Of a stretch of DNA of 64,000 nt, positions 47,741 to 58,520 are shown one piece after another (position 1 is the stretch's first letter; the number at the start of each line of letters is the position of its first letter). The position numbers and the translations under genes are program-made. The notes beneath the pieces were generated by a model that made no database searches, had not been told where the DNA came from, and was given only the letters and a program-made list of their open reading frames with translations. This DNA is from Stachybotrys elegans (Eukaryota > Ascomycota > Sordariomycetes > Hypocreales > Stachybotryaceae): assembly GCA_020746835.1 (NCBI GenBank), contig JAGPNK010000011.1:558001-622000 (forward strand), read 5' to 3'.

Positions 47741-47771
47741 TCCCTTTGAGTGTGGAAAAGGAGTAAGCTTA
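47741..47771 (+). repeat. Left terminal inverted repeat of the outer element
   Basis: Pairs with 52530-52560 on the opposite strand; 23 of the first 23 bases are identical, then a T/C difference before AAGCTT. Confidence 0.75.
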
Positions 47772-48451
47772 TATTAGACCTATATGCCCCTTAATTTAGA
47801 TTAGTATAAAAAGTAACTTTAACCCTTTTCTTACTAAAAGCTATATTAAATAGATATTTAAAATACTATAATAGAGAATATAATTATAGTTAAAAATATT
47901 AGTAAAGTTAATAATAAGTTTTTTATATAGCTAGATTACTATTAGTTAAAATAAAATAATAATATTATAAAAAAACTAAATTTTAAGTCTATTAATAATT
48001 ATAATAGTATTTTTATATTAATAAAAGTAAAATAATATTATTTATTTTTATTATTATTACTAATAAGTCTAGTTAACCTTTTCTAGCTTTTTATATTTAT
48101 TTTTCTTATAAAAAGATAGATTTACTATATAAATAAGGCTTTTAAGCCTATTTAAGATTCTAAATATAGTTCTTATAGTAATAGTAGCTATATAAAGTAG
48201 TCTTTATAGTAAGGGAAGGCTTAGAGTTTAACTTTAGTACTAAAGATTTATCTATAGTTTACTATATAGATTTATATAGATTTATATAGAGAAATCTATT
48301 TAAAAGACTATTAAAAAGTCTTTAGAATTAAAAAATACTTTTTAAGTTATTTTATTATTAAATATATAACTTTTAACTAGTTCTAGCTACTATTTTACTA
48401 TATATAAATTTCTCTTTTTTTATTATAGCTATAAGGGCTCTTTAAGCCTTA

Positions 48452-50679
48452 TTCCTTTAAGTATTAAGGAATAGTAAGCTTATTATAGACAGAGTTTTTA
48501 ACTAATAAAAATATAAAAAAAAATAGTAACTTTAGTTTCTTAAGAAATTAAACTATAATAGAAGTTCTAGTATTTCTACTAAGTATATAGAGCTATATTA
48601 TATATATTATAACCCTTCTATATTATTATAGGCTTAATACTATTTCTACTAACCTAACCTAGGGGTATCTAGCTATACTAAATACTTTATTACTATACTT
48701 TACTTACTTAAAGCTTTTAATAGTTTAAATAATAGCTACTTTTCTCTTTATTAATATAATTATACTATAATAGAGTAATTATAGTATTCTTAGTTTTAAA
48801 AAGCTTCTTTATATTTCTAGTCTTTCTATATAGAGTAATAAGATTATTAATAAAATACTACTACTATAGCCTTTATACTCTATATAAAGGCTATAGTAAA
48901 GGTCCTAAAGCCTACTACTATAATAGATAGCTATTAATAAGGATTACTTTAAGTAAAAAGGTTTAGACTATTATCTACTATTCCCCCCTATAGTTCTAAT
49001 AGTTAAGACTTTTTATAGTCTATAGTTAATTCTCTATATCTATAGTATTTATTTTTTTATTATAAATAGTTATAGCCTTTAGTATAGAGAGTTTTTTAAC
49101 TAAGTTAAGATTAAATTTATAATAAATAAAGTATAACTATACTATTATTATAGAAAGCTATTAGTAAATTTAGTAAATAAATTTATTCTCTATAAATACT
49201 ATTAATAGTACTATTATAAAGGCATTATCTTTTTATATAATTTAATTAATCTTAAAAAATTAAATAAAGAATTAGTATATATTTTTCTATTAATTATATA
49301 GTTAAACCTCTTTTTTTTAATATATTTAGCTATTTAATATAGCTATAGCCTTAATATAGTTAAAAGTCTAGTACTTTCTAGTATAATTTTACTACTTAGC
49401 TATAATAAAGAGTCTATAAATACTATAGTTAATCTAAATAGTATCTATAGTAGCTATCTTTTAATTTCTAAAAACCTAGAAAAAGTATAGTAATAAAAAG
49501 AGATTATTAAAGAAGATATAATAGATAGCTACTAGTAGTCTAGATAGTAAAGAAACCACTATAGTTTATATAGGGTTTAAAGCTCTTATTATATTAGAGG
49601 TAGCTTTATGCTTTTTCTCTTACTATAAGCCCTACTACTATAAGCCCTACTACTATAAGCCCTATTACTATAAGCCTTACTACTACTATAAGATCTACTA
49701 CTACTATAAAGCTTACTACTATAAGGCCTACTTTATCTTTTTAATACTAGTAGGCAGGGACCTTAGTATATACTAAATCTACTATAAAAGATAGCCTAGT
49801 TAGACTAAAACCTAGACTTTAAAGCCTATAGATATTAGCTTACTAAAAATAGTTATTTTTTTATAAATATAGCCTTTAAAGCTAACTATATACTTATTTA
49901 TAGAGATATTTATATCTAGGACCTAAAGTTATAAAAAAATAGTCTATAGATAGTTAGACTACTTATTATAGAGCTTAAAAAGCCTCTATAGCTATTTTAA
50001 AAAAGAAGAAATTTATATATAGTAAAATAGTAACTAGAATTAATTAAAAGTTATATATTTAATAATAAAATAACTTAGAAAGTATCTCTTAGTTCTAGAG
50101 GCCTTCTAATAGTCTTCTAAATAGATTTCTCTATATAAATCTATATAAATCTATATAGTAAGCTATAGATAGATTTCTAGTACTAAGGTTAAACTCTAAG
50201 CCTTTCCTTACTATAAGAGCTATTATATATAGCTACTATTACTATAAAAACTAAATTTAGAACCTTAAGTAAGCTTAAAAGCCTTATTTATATAGTAAAC
50301 CTAAGCTTCTATAAGAAAAATAAATATAAAAAGCTAGAGAAAGTTAACTAAACTTATTAATAGTATTAATAGAAATAAATAATATTATTCTATTTCTATT
50401 AGTATAAAAACACTATTATATTTATTAATAGATTTAAAATTTAATCTTTTTATAATATTATCTTTTTACTTTTACTAATAGTAATCTAGCTATATAAAGA
50501 GCTTATTATTAGCCTTACTAATATCTTTAATTATAATTATATTCTCTATTATAGTATTTTAAATATCTATTTAGTATAGTTTTTAATAAGAAAAGAGTTA
50601 AAGTTACTTTTTATACTAATCTAAATTAAGGGGTATATAAGTTTAATATAAGCTTACTACTTTTTAATACTTAAAGAGA
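48452..50679. mobile_element. Inner inverted copy of the same element
   Basis: Ends TTCCTTTAAG at 48452 and its inverted partner at 50679 are flanked by TA (48450-48451, 50680-50681). The termini differ from the outer ones by transitions. The left 1.5 kb of this copy is the reverse complement of the outer element's right arm (50690-52560), and its right 0.7 kb that of the outer left arm (47741-48450). Matching stretches run for hundreds of bases, differing mainly by C/T and G/A. So one element jumped into another of its own kind in reverse orientation. Confidence 0.7.
49615..49735. repeat. Short tandem array in the inner element
   Basis: Units of about 15-16 bases resembling TACTACTATAAGCCC repeat several times. 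The inverted counterpart is the array at 50925-51015 and 51371-51415, which the solo LTR interrupts. Confidence 0.55.
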
Positions 50680-51018
50680 TAATAAGTAGTCTAACTATTT
50701 ATAAACTATTTTTTTATAACTCTAGGTTCTAGGTATAGATCTCTCTATAGATAAATATATAGTTAGCTTTAAAAGCTATATTTATAAAAAAATAACTATT
50801 TCTAGTAAACTAATATTTATTAGATTTAAAGTTTAGGTTATAGCTTAATTAGGCTATTTTCTATAGTAAATTTAATATATACTATAGTTTATATTTACTA
50901 TTATTAAAAAGATAAAGTAGGGCTTATAGTAATAGAGCTTATAGTAGTAGTATGGCTTATAGTAATAGTAAGGCTTATAATAATAGTAGGGCTTATAGTA
51001 ATAGTAGGGTTTATAGTA

Positions 51019-51375
51019 GTAGGTATTATAATATAACAACCGCATAGGTTACATAACGGGTCACATAACCTATAAAGGACCGAGGACCCACTAGACTAAC
51101 CGGTCTAGAGCAAGTCCTAGTCCTAGACTAACAGTCCTACTAGACAGTTAGTCTATATAGTATATAAATAGAAGGATTCTATAGAGTATACCTAGTTAGA
51201 AGCCTACTAGCTATTAATATAACTTAGTTACCTTAACTACTATATACATTAAGTATTTAACCATTACTAAATATAATATACACTTAATAGTATATATATC
51301 CTAATTACTCTACTAATAACTAACTCTAATACAATTAGACTTAGTTATAGTTAGGAACCTAACTATTACAGTAGG
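51019..51375. mobile_element. Solo LTR with GTAGG target-site duplication
   Basis: A 347-base segment (51024-51370) ending in TTACA and beginning TATTATAATATAAC, with GTAGG on both sides (51019-51023, 51371-51375). Unlike its surroundings it keeps CpG, CpA and TpG (for example ACCGCATAGG and ACGGGTCACA). It interrupts a tandem array of the host transposon. The LTR shape (near-TG start, CA end, 5-base duplication) is that of a Gypsy- or Copia-type retrotransposon left by recombination. GTAGG also occurs in the array itself, so the duplication alone is weak evidence; the sharp change of composition is the stronger one. Confidence 0.6.
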
Positions 51376-52529
51376 GCTTATAGTAGTAGGGCTTATAGTA
51401 AGGGAAAAAGTATAAAGCTACCTTTAATATAATAAAAGCTCTAAACCCTATATAAACTATAGTAGTTTTTTTACTATTTAGACTACTAATAGCTATTTAT
51501 TATATCTTTTTTAATAATCTCTTTTTATTACTATATCTTTTCTAGGCTTTTAAAGGTTAAAAGATAGCTATTATAGATATTATTTAGATTAATAATAGTA
51601 TTTATAGACTTTTTATTATAGCTAAATAATAAAACTATACTAGAAAGTACTAGACTTTTAACTATATTAAGACTATAGCTATACTAAATAGTAAAGTATA
51701 TTAAAGAAAAAGGTTTAAACTATATAACTAATAGAAAAATATATATTAATTCTTTATTTAGTTTTTTAAAATTAATTAAATTATATAAAAAGATAATATT
51801 TTTATAATAGTACTATTAATAATATTTATAAAGAATAAATTTATTTATTAAATTTACTAATAGCTCTCTATAATAATAGTATAGTTATACTCTATTTATT
51901 ATAAATTTAACTTTAATCTAGTTAAAAAACTCTCTATACTAGAGACTATAGCTATTTATAATAAAAAAATAAATATTATAAATATAGGGAATTAACTATA
52001 AACTATAAAAGGTTTTAATTATTAAAACTATAGAAAGAAGTAGTAAATAATAGTCTAGACTTTCCTACTTAAAGTAACTCTTATTAATAGCTATTTATTA
52101 TAATAGTAAACTCTAGGGCTCTTACTATAGCCTCTATATAGAATATAAAGGCTATAGTAATAGTACTTTATTAATAACCTTATTACTCTATATAAAAAGA
52201 CTAGAAATATAAAAAAGAGCTTTTATACTAGAGATATAATAATCTCTCTATTATAGTATAATTATATTAATAAAGGGAAAAGTAACCTTTATTTAGGCTA
52301 TTAGGGGCTTTAGGTAGATAAGGTATAGTAGTAAGACTATTAAATATCCCTAGGTTAGATTAGTAAAAATAGAGTTAAAGCCTTAAAGACTTAAAAAGGC
52401 TATAATATATATAATATAGCGATTTATACTCAGTAGAAATGCTAGGACTTCTATTATAGTTTAATTTCTTAGGAAACTAAAGTTATGATTTTTTTCTATA
52501 TTTTTATTAGTTAAAAACCCTGTTTATAA

Positions 52530-52560
52530 CAAGCTTGCTCCTTTTCCACACTCAAAGGGA
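52530..52560 (-). repeat. Right terminal inverted repeat of the outer element
   Basis: Reverse complement of 47741-47771, followed by the TA target dinucleotide. Confidence 0.75.
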
Positions 52561-52562
52561 TA

Positions 52563-53088
52563 ATATCTACTCTGATGTTGCACTAAGCCCACATACTGGG
52601 GCTGAGACAGCAAAGAACGCGCTAGCTCCCCTTTTTATTACGAATGGTCCAATGGTTGAAGACTTGAAGGCGGCATGTAAGAGCTGCTCGGCTCGGCAGG
52701 ATCTCGGCCATTGTCTCTTGGCTGTAACTGGTAACACTGCGCGCAGCTGGAAAACTGGGGAAGATTCACGGATGCCCCTCGTCAATTCCCCGGATCAATA
52801 TCGCTCACAAGGTAACTCATCTGGACTCGTGAAATGTAGTCCTTCCATCCAGGCAGCTATAATCGTCCCCAGATCTGTTTGAACCTTGACTGTAGAGTAG
52901 ATGTTTCTATCCTCTAACTCACACATTAATCATGACATGCCTGTTACTCGTGTAAGCCACAAACACAGGGCGGAGTCAAGACATTCAACCCCTGCCTTGT
53001 TACATGATTTTGTCGACACTAGCATTGTGAAAGTACAGCATATCAGCATATCCCAACTCCCTAGGTTCACTATTTCGCCCCGCGAGGG
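52563..53088. other. Intergenic right of the transposon block
   Basis: Normal base composition. A 115-codon frame from 52535 begins inside the transposon end and has no family. This stretch adjoined the mpaB-like gene before the insertion. Confidence 0.5.
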
Positions 53089-54240
53089 TTACATCTTTGC
53101 ATGTCTCAAATGCTCTCCTCCTACGTATCCCTTGGCAGTGTCCATGAATAGCTTCCGTCCCTTGACATAGTTGACCATGAAACCCCATAGCGTCCAGTTT
53201 CCTATTTGCCCAGTGGCGTGCGAGCGCCCCATTGAGACGAAGATCATTGTCTTGTCCATCTTTTTGTACGGGGTGATGGAATTCGAGGTGGTCAACACGG
53301 TGTCTAAGGCGTTTGCGAGATGGATTATTTGAGCGTCGGTGACTGTGACTTGCTTGGGCTCGAGATTCCCGACATCGCCAATGCCCCAGATGTTGCTTGT
53401 TCCTGCAACTCGAAAGTCGCCTTGGAGATTGAGATTTCCGCTCTTGTCCAGCAGGTCCTCGGGAACAAACGACGTGTTCACCACCACACCATGCAGTGGC
53501 AAGTACAAGTCCGCTTCGATGGTGGAGTTCGGAGCTCCTGAGGTCTCAATGGTCCATTTAGAGGTGATTTGGCTCTGTGTAGCGTCCTTCACTTTAGTTC
53601 CCATCATGGTATTGACGCCCAGCTTCTTGAGGTCCTTCATGATTGTACTCTGAACTGACGGGGATGCATCGGGCAAGAATTCGGGTTGGCTAGCAATGAG
53701 GGTGATTTTCTTCTTCCGCCCGTACTTGGCACCCAGTTCACCGGCAACCTCGATGCCTGTCGGTCCCGCGCCAGCTATGACGATTGAGCTGGCGTTGCCT
53801 ACTTTTGTCTGCAGGTCATGCCATGCGCTGATGGTCTCATTATGTGACTGAAGTAGTTTGAACGGCAGATTGCTTTTGATCCGAGAACCGGAGGCAATAA
53901 CCAGCTGGTCGTATGCAAGTGTGCGTTGCGTCCCGTCGGTCATGCCCACATTGATGGAGTTGAGCGACGGTGAAATACCTGTGGCAGCACCAAGGACAAA
54001 TTCAAAGTTGGTCTCGCCATACTTTTCGAATACGGGCGCGATGGGTATGAAGAGATCTTCATCTGCTATCTCTCCGGGTATGATGCCTCGTGTTGCGGCA
54101 ACGTTCCAGAAAAAGTGTGAGTTGGGGGACACCAAGACGACCTTTAGATCTGGCATCTTGGGGACCGTGTATTTGAGGAGCTTATGTGCCAGGGGCAGCC
54201 CGGCCCAGCCTGCGCCGATGATGATGACTGTCTTGGCCAT
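53089..54240 (-). CDS. AIF/AMID-like FAD-NAD(P)H oxidoreductase
   Basis: One exon, 383 residues from the ATG at 54240. Two dinucleotide folds are seen: TVIIIGAGWAGLPLAHKLL (FAD) near the N-terminus and IVIAGAGPTGIEVAGELG (NAD(P)H) mid-protein. IWGIGDVGNLE is the conserved FAD-contact region with its Asp. The C-terminal GNWTLWGFMVNYVKGR could be a membrane-facing helix. Family members (AIF, AMID, FSP1, yeast Ndi-type enzymes) oxidise NAD(P)H and pass electrons to quinones. No signal or targeting peptide is obvious. It is divergent from the large Zn2Cys6 factor, which suggests a local regulatory pair. Whether it belongs to the metabolite cluster is unclear. Confidence 0.88.
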   Translation of the reverse strand: MAKTVIIIGAGWAGLPLAHKLLKYTVPKMPDLKVVLVSPNSHFFWNVAATRGIIPGEIADEDLFIPIAPVFEKYGETNFEFVLGAATGISPSLNSINVGMTDGTQRTLAYDQLVIASGSRIKSNLPFKLLQSHNETISAWHDLQTKVGNASSIVIAGAGPTGIEVAGELGAKYGRKKKITLIASQPEFLPDASPSVQSTIMKDLKKLGVNTMMGTKVKDATQSQITSKWTIETSGAPNSTIEADLYLPLHGVVVNTSFVPEDLLDKSGNLNLQGDFRVAGTSNIWGIGDVGNLEPKQVTVTDAQIIHLANALDTVLTTSNSITPYKKMDKTMIFVSMGRSHATGQIGNWTLWGFMVNYVKGRKLFMDTAKGYVGGEHLRHAKM

Positions 54241-54634
54241 GGCTACGTAGAATGAAGATAAAGCCAATACACCCTCATCTTTTCTCTGTGTGGCTTCCTT
54301 TGCGTGGCATTCTTATAACTATCTTGGAGAAAGGCACTGCCCCGATCCTGAAGCACCAAACTATCCCACCCTGCCCTGTCATCTTTTAGCCGACCGCCGT
54401 GGTCCGAGACCGAAGCTCCATGTCCGACAAAGCCCCACCCGCTAGGCGAGTTATCTCACCGTCGACCTCATTTCTCGCCATGCCCTCCCACTCACATCCG
54501 GGACCATCGACATAGCACCTTCGCTACTCGGAGCTCGCTAGAATATACCAACAACCTATTTCTATCTCGCCCCATCAAGACTCTCCCCATCCGTCTCAAC
54601 GCGTCCTCGGCTTCGGCATCAGCCCCTCCCTACC
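54241..54634. other. Divergent promoter, AIF-like gene / Zn2Cys6 factor
   Basis: Holds half-site-like TCCGA and CCGACCG words but no full CGG-N-CCG palindrome. Confidence 0.45.
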
Positions 54635-56797
54635 ATGTCGCAGCAAGACCCCCGCAAGGCTTCGGCGGTTGACGAGAATGGCCTCCGCATATGGAGCTGT
54701 GTGATTTGCAGAAGAAGAAAGGTCCGCTGTGACCGCCGGGAGCCTTGTGATAACTGTATCAGGAGCAACGTGGAATGTCACTATCCCGTGACTGGTCGGC
54801 TGCCGCGGCGTCGCAACCTCGTTACTGGAGTGACACCGCAGGCGCAGAAACAGTCGGAGCTGATTAACCGGCTGCGTCGCCTCGAGTCTATTGTCACAGA
54901 GCTCTCTGCACAAGTCGAGGAGGGTGCTCAGGAGCAAGGCATCACAGGAGGCCTTCCTCTCCAAATCCCTCTGCCCCTCGCTCCAGAAGCTGCCAACTCT
55001 GTGTCGAGGACATTGTCTAGGGCTGGTCTATCTAATGCGGCTGCTCCGGTACCAACGCCGTCAAGTACAACTTCGAGCGGAAATAGCCACGTCTCCCTCC
55101 AAAGCAATGAGGCAACAACCCACGATTCAGAGCAAGACGAAGACTTTGGCAAATTGGTTGTTGCCAGAGATGGCGCTCTTCATGTCGGCAATCAGTTCTG
55201 GACAGTATTCTGCAGTGAGGTACGTGATTTAACCACCCCTTGCTGATATGCAAATGTAATGCTAACATATTCTACCATCCAGGTTGATCAGATCTTCCGT
55301 GCCGTGGAGGATGTCGTTGAGCTTAGCGACGAAGCCAACATGTCCACCACACAAGGCTCTACTTCTACGGGCAATGAAGTCGCATCCATAAGCGATGGCT
55401 TCTTCTTTGGTCACATGAGCCACAGCAACGCCCTCATCTGGCATACATTGCCCCAAAGCTTTCTATGGACCACTTTTGTTGTCAACGTCGATCCCTTCAT
55501 CAAGGTCCTCCATACACCGACCATTGACAAGATGATACTCAATCAGCAAGCAGCCACCTTGGACCCCGAATTGCGCACATTGTTGACGTCTATCGCGTTT
55601 GCTGCAGTTGCATCACTAGGAGAGGAGGATGTAATAACCAACCTCTGCATGCCCAAGCAGCACGCCCTTGCTGGCCTTCGACAAGCGGTGGAAGGACTCT
55701 TGTCACAGTGCAAAGTCCTTAGTACCAATAGTGTGATTGTCGTACAGGCCTTTGTCATTTATCTCTCCGTCCTTGCTCTTATCGAACGGCCAAACGTCAT
55801 CTGGCCGCTCGTCGGGCTGCTTACACGAATTGCCACTTCCATGGGGTTGCACCGTGATGGCTCGCTGTCCAACTTGTCACCATTCGATGCTGAGATGCGG
55901 CGACGTCTCTGGTGGCAAATCTACCTGCTGGAATCTAGGAGCTCGGATGATCGCCTGGCCCAACTATGCATCACAGAGGAGCTCTTTGATACAAACGTCC
56001 CGGCGAATGCCAGCGACAGCGCCATTGGCCCGGAGTCGTCTTCAGCTCATCTACATCTCCAGACCACCGGCATCACATCCGCCACCTTGTTTATTATCCG
56101 TTGTCTCTTCCGTCGGCTTGCTCAGCAAGTAGCAACCGGGAAACAAAAAACAGTCAACCATCAGCTTGGCCTTGTCGATTTTACCAGACAAACGATTTCG
56201 AATACGTATCTGTCTCAAGTCAACACTGAAAAAGACATTCAAGTCTACATCGAAGCTATGACGTCTCTTGCATTTGCCAAGATCGAGTTCATCATTTATG
56301 TAAAAGCAATGCGGCAGGCGAGAGACTCCAGAAGAGACGTGCATGCTGAGCCTCAATATTTGCAAGCTCTTGTTACAAATTCGCTCAAAATTGTCGACAC
56401 GACTCACCCGCTGCTGACAGAGGAGAAGTGGCGCAGATGGCGATGGCAGCTATCCGGTGGGCTGCCTACTCATGCACTAAGCGTGGCGCTGCGTTACGTT
56501 TGTCGAGTTCCATGGGACGAGACCTCGGATAGGGTTCTAGCTGCAGCCTCAAACCTGATCAACATGCCTGCGATGTTAGACCTTGCATCGCCTGCCACGA
56601 ATCTGCTGGGTACCCTCCTATCAAAAGCACGGAGACACAAAGAAAGTGAGAGTGTTTTATCATGCTTCTCATCGGATCGCATATTCAATGCGCCAGTGCC
56701 CACCCCCGAACAATTCTCTACGCTGGAGCTACAAGATTGGTGGATAGACGAAGCTGTGGCCCAGGATGACTTCTTGAGCCAGTTCCTTCAGCTGTAG
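54635..56797 (+). CDS. Zn2Cys6 transcription factor with Fungal_trans domain
   Basis: Two exons (54635-55219, 55283-56797) give 699 residues. The zinc cluster (WSCVICRRRKVRCDRREPCD, then NCIRSNVEC) lies at residues 20-48. A predicted coiled coil follows (QSELINRLRRLESIVTELSAQVEE). The middle domain has DKMILNQQAAT, VQAFVIYLSVLALIERPN, RIATSMGLHRDGSL and MRRRLWWQIYLLESRSSDDR, the usual Fungal_trans landmarks. Such factors control pathway or catabolic genes. It is divergent from the AIF-like gene, which may be its target, and it is the second Zn2Cys6 regulator in the window. Confidence 0.93.
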
Positions 56798-57029
56798 AAT
56801 TTATTTGACTTCGCTCCTCAAACATTGGTCATGTCCATCAGAAGTAAGGTGGAAAGTCGGTCAGCCCGGATTTTCGGTGACGATATCCCTCCAATAGAAA
56901 ACTTTGTACTGTAGTAATATGCAGCAAGAATCTCCCAGTTCTTTGGCGTACCCGTTGACCTCTGACACCTCCCCATGATGACGATTCTTACTTGATTAGT
57001 TTCCAACCGCTTGACGCAACCAACACGGG

Positions 57030-57040
57030 CTCGGGCCGAG
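57030..57040. promoter_or_regulatory. CTCGGGCCGAG palindrome (CGG-N-CCG)
   Basis: Reverse complement of the PKS- and P450-promoter sites, about 190 bases before the DUF3237 ATG. Confidence 0.55.
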
Positions 57041-57066
57041 AGTGAATTCGAGGGGGGTTCCGACGG

Positions 57067-57075
57067 TCGGCCCGG
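57067..57075. promoter_or_regulatory. CGG-N-CCG site TCGGCCCGG
   Basis: A shorter copy 37 bases downstream of the perfect one. Confidence 0.35.
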
Positions 57076-57225
57076 CTGTTACTGTGTCGTAATGCGACGG
57101 TATTACCATCGCAAGATGGACTGGAGGACGGCTTATAATAGCTTTATCGAAGGGCGCAACAAATTGGCATCAAGTCATCGCAACCAGAACATCCATCCGA
57201 CCAACAAACAAGATCCAAGTCCAAA

Positions 57226-58017
57226 ATGTCTGAGCTATCTGGATTCCCAACTCTCAAGCCCGCCATCATCACCAAGGTGAATATTGGCGATGTCCAGCCT
57301 CTGGGTATGCCCATCGTCCGCGGCTCAACGAACCGAGACTCACAAAGAGCGCAGGCGTGATGCACAACGGATCCAAGATGACCCATTACGTGAGTAACTG
57401 TATCGGCGATTCACCCAAGACGTCCCACCGTCGGCGTGGGGCGTCAAAAGTCCTATGTGATGAGCACCCGCATGGAACCTGCAGCTTGGCTAACCCGTGC
57501 CAGGGTACCCCCTCAGGAACGATTGAGAGCGTCCCCGGCTACGAGCCCGCATTCAAGGCCACTGTGAACTTTGGCGCCGACTGGCTCTCCTTCGACCCTG
57601 ATGGCCAGTTTGGAAGAATTGACTTGCGCGGAATGGCCAGGTGATTCCACCCGCCTTTCGGGAACATGTCCGTGGCTAACAGACTTCACCAGAACTGAGA
57701 ATGGCTCATCCATCGACTTCCGCTACGTCGGCGTCATCAGGATGGCGCCTGAAGTCCACAAGATCTTTGACCAGGACCCCGACATGGCCACCGTCCCATT
57801 TGGCTTTGCCAGTGAGTCCCCTCGGACTTCGGCTCGTCTCGCATCATCTGACATTTGTTGTGTAGCTGGATCCCACACGTTTGTCGTCGCCGACCCTGCT
57901 CTGAAGGATCTGGAGAACAGCGTGTTTGTCAGCAACGGTCGTATTCTAGTTGAGGAGAGTGGCCTCGTGGTCGAGACTCGGCAGTCCCTCGTTGTTGCAT
58001 CCACTGCCATGAACTAG
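57226..58017 (+). CDS. DUF3237-family protein
   Basis: Five exons (57226-57304, 57355-57389, 57504-57640, 57693-57811, 57866-58017) give 173 residues. The second exon is only 35 bases and was found by frame: VQPLG joins VMHNGSKMTHY, which joins GTPSGTIESVPGYEP. Family-like features are KPAIITKVNIGDVQPLG, the FGADWLSFDPDG region, RTENGSSIDFRYVGVI and NSVFVSNGRILVE. DUF3237 proteins are small beta-barrels found in many fungal and bacterial clusters; some resemble lipocalin-like cyclases, but no activity is general to them. The promoter holds two copies of the shared palindrome. Cluster membership is therefore likely, and a cyclisation role is a guess. Confidence 0.78.
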
Positions 58018-58520
58018 AAAGTTGCCATTGGCCAAGGATAGTGCATTATTGAATGCAGTGTGTCAATATCAGCACGTCATTGCCTTCGGGCATTCTAATC
58101 CGATCAATGTCAGCCAACCAGCTAGTGAATGCCTGAATGTAACATTACCATTCTGGCCCAGTGATAATAGGCAAGGGGGCTTCAGCTGAGCGGCCGATCT
58201 GATCAATCTGTGCCGCTTACCCCTCTTCTTGTCGGCCACAGTGCCCGAAATGGTCCTTCATGCAGCGCCACCAACTCCTTGATGTAAGGCACTCGCTTGG
58301 GACTGAGTGCTGGAGCACTGACGTATCTCCGGTCCGTCTCCCCGGTCCGAGTGTCCATCCATGCCGCCATTAGTCACGGATTTAAGCCATGTCTGCTTCA
58401 GCCTCTGAGCAAATGATACCATACACTCCATCCTTCCCCTCCTCGGCACATCTTGTCCGCGTCTGCATCCACCATCTTCTACACTGACTCAACTCTTGTC
58501 CGATTTGACGCTTCGATACC
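58018..58520. promoter_or_regulatory. Promoter of SDR 2
   Basis: Two CGGTCCG sites (58330 and 58343) lie 13 bases apart, about 170-190 bases before the ATG. Confidence 0.45.
58330..58350. promoter_or_regulatory. Paired CGG-N-CCG sites CGGTCCG
   Basis: Copies at 58330-58336 and 58343-58349 (the second within CCGGTCCGA) are in tandem. Confidence 0.35.

Larger units (their letters stand above)
47739..52562. mobile_element. TA-flanked Tc1/mariner-like DNA transposon block, RIP-degraded, holding a nested copy
   Basis: The element spans 47741-52560 between TA dinucleotides (47739-47740 and 52561-52562). Its ends are inverted repeats starting TCCCTTTGAGTGTGGAAAAG, 31 bases with few mismatches (47741-47771 and 52530-52560). 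It is almost free of CpG, CpA and TpG, is very AT-rich and has no long open frame, as expected after RIP. A second copy of the element lies inside it in the opposite orientation, and a solo LTR lies inside its right arm. After subtracting both, this element is about 2,238 bases, against 2,228 for the inner one. TA target sites and the length are those of Tc1/mariner or Fot1/pogo elements; the transposase is not readable. Confidence 0.75.
56798..57225. promoter_or_regulatory. Promoter of the DUF3237 gene
   Basis: Contains a perfect CTCGGGCCGAG at 57030 and TCGGCCCGG at 57067. Confidence 0.5.

Noticed and set aside
47741..52560. AT-rich block as a centromere, origin or mitochondrial insert
   Set aside because: TA-flanked terminal inverted repeats and two matching copies explain it as a degraded DNA transposon.
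52535..52882. 115-codon frame starting in the transposon end
   Set aside because: Begins inside the terminal inverted repeat and shows no domain.
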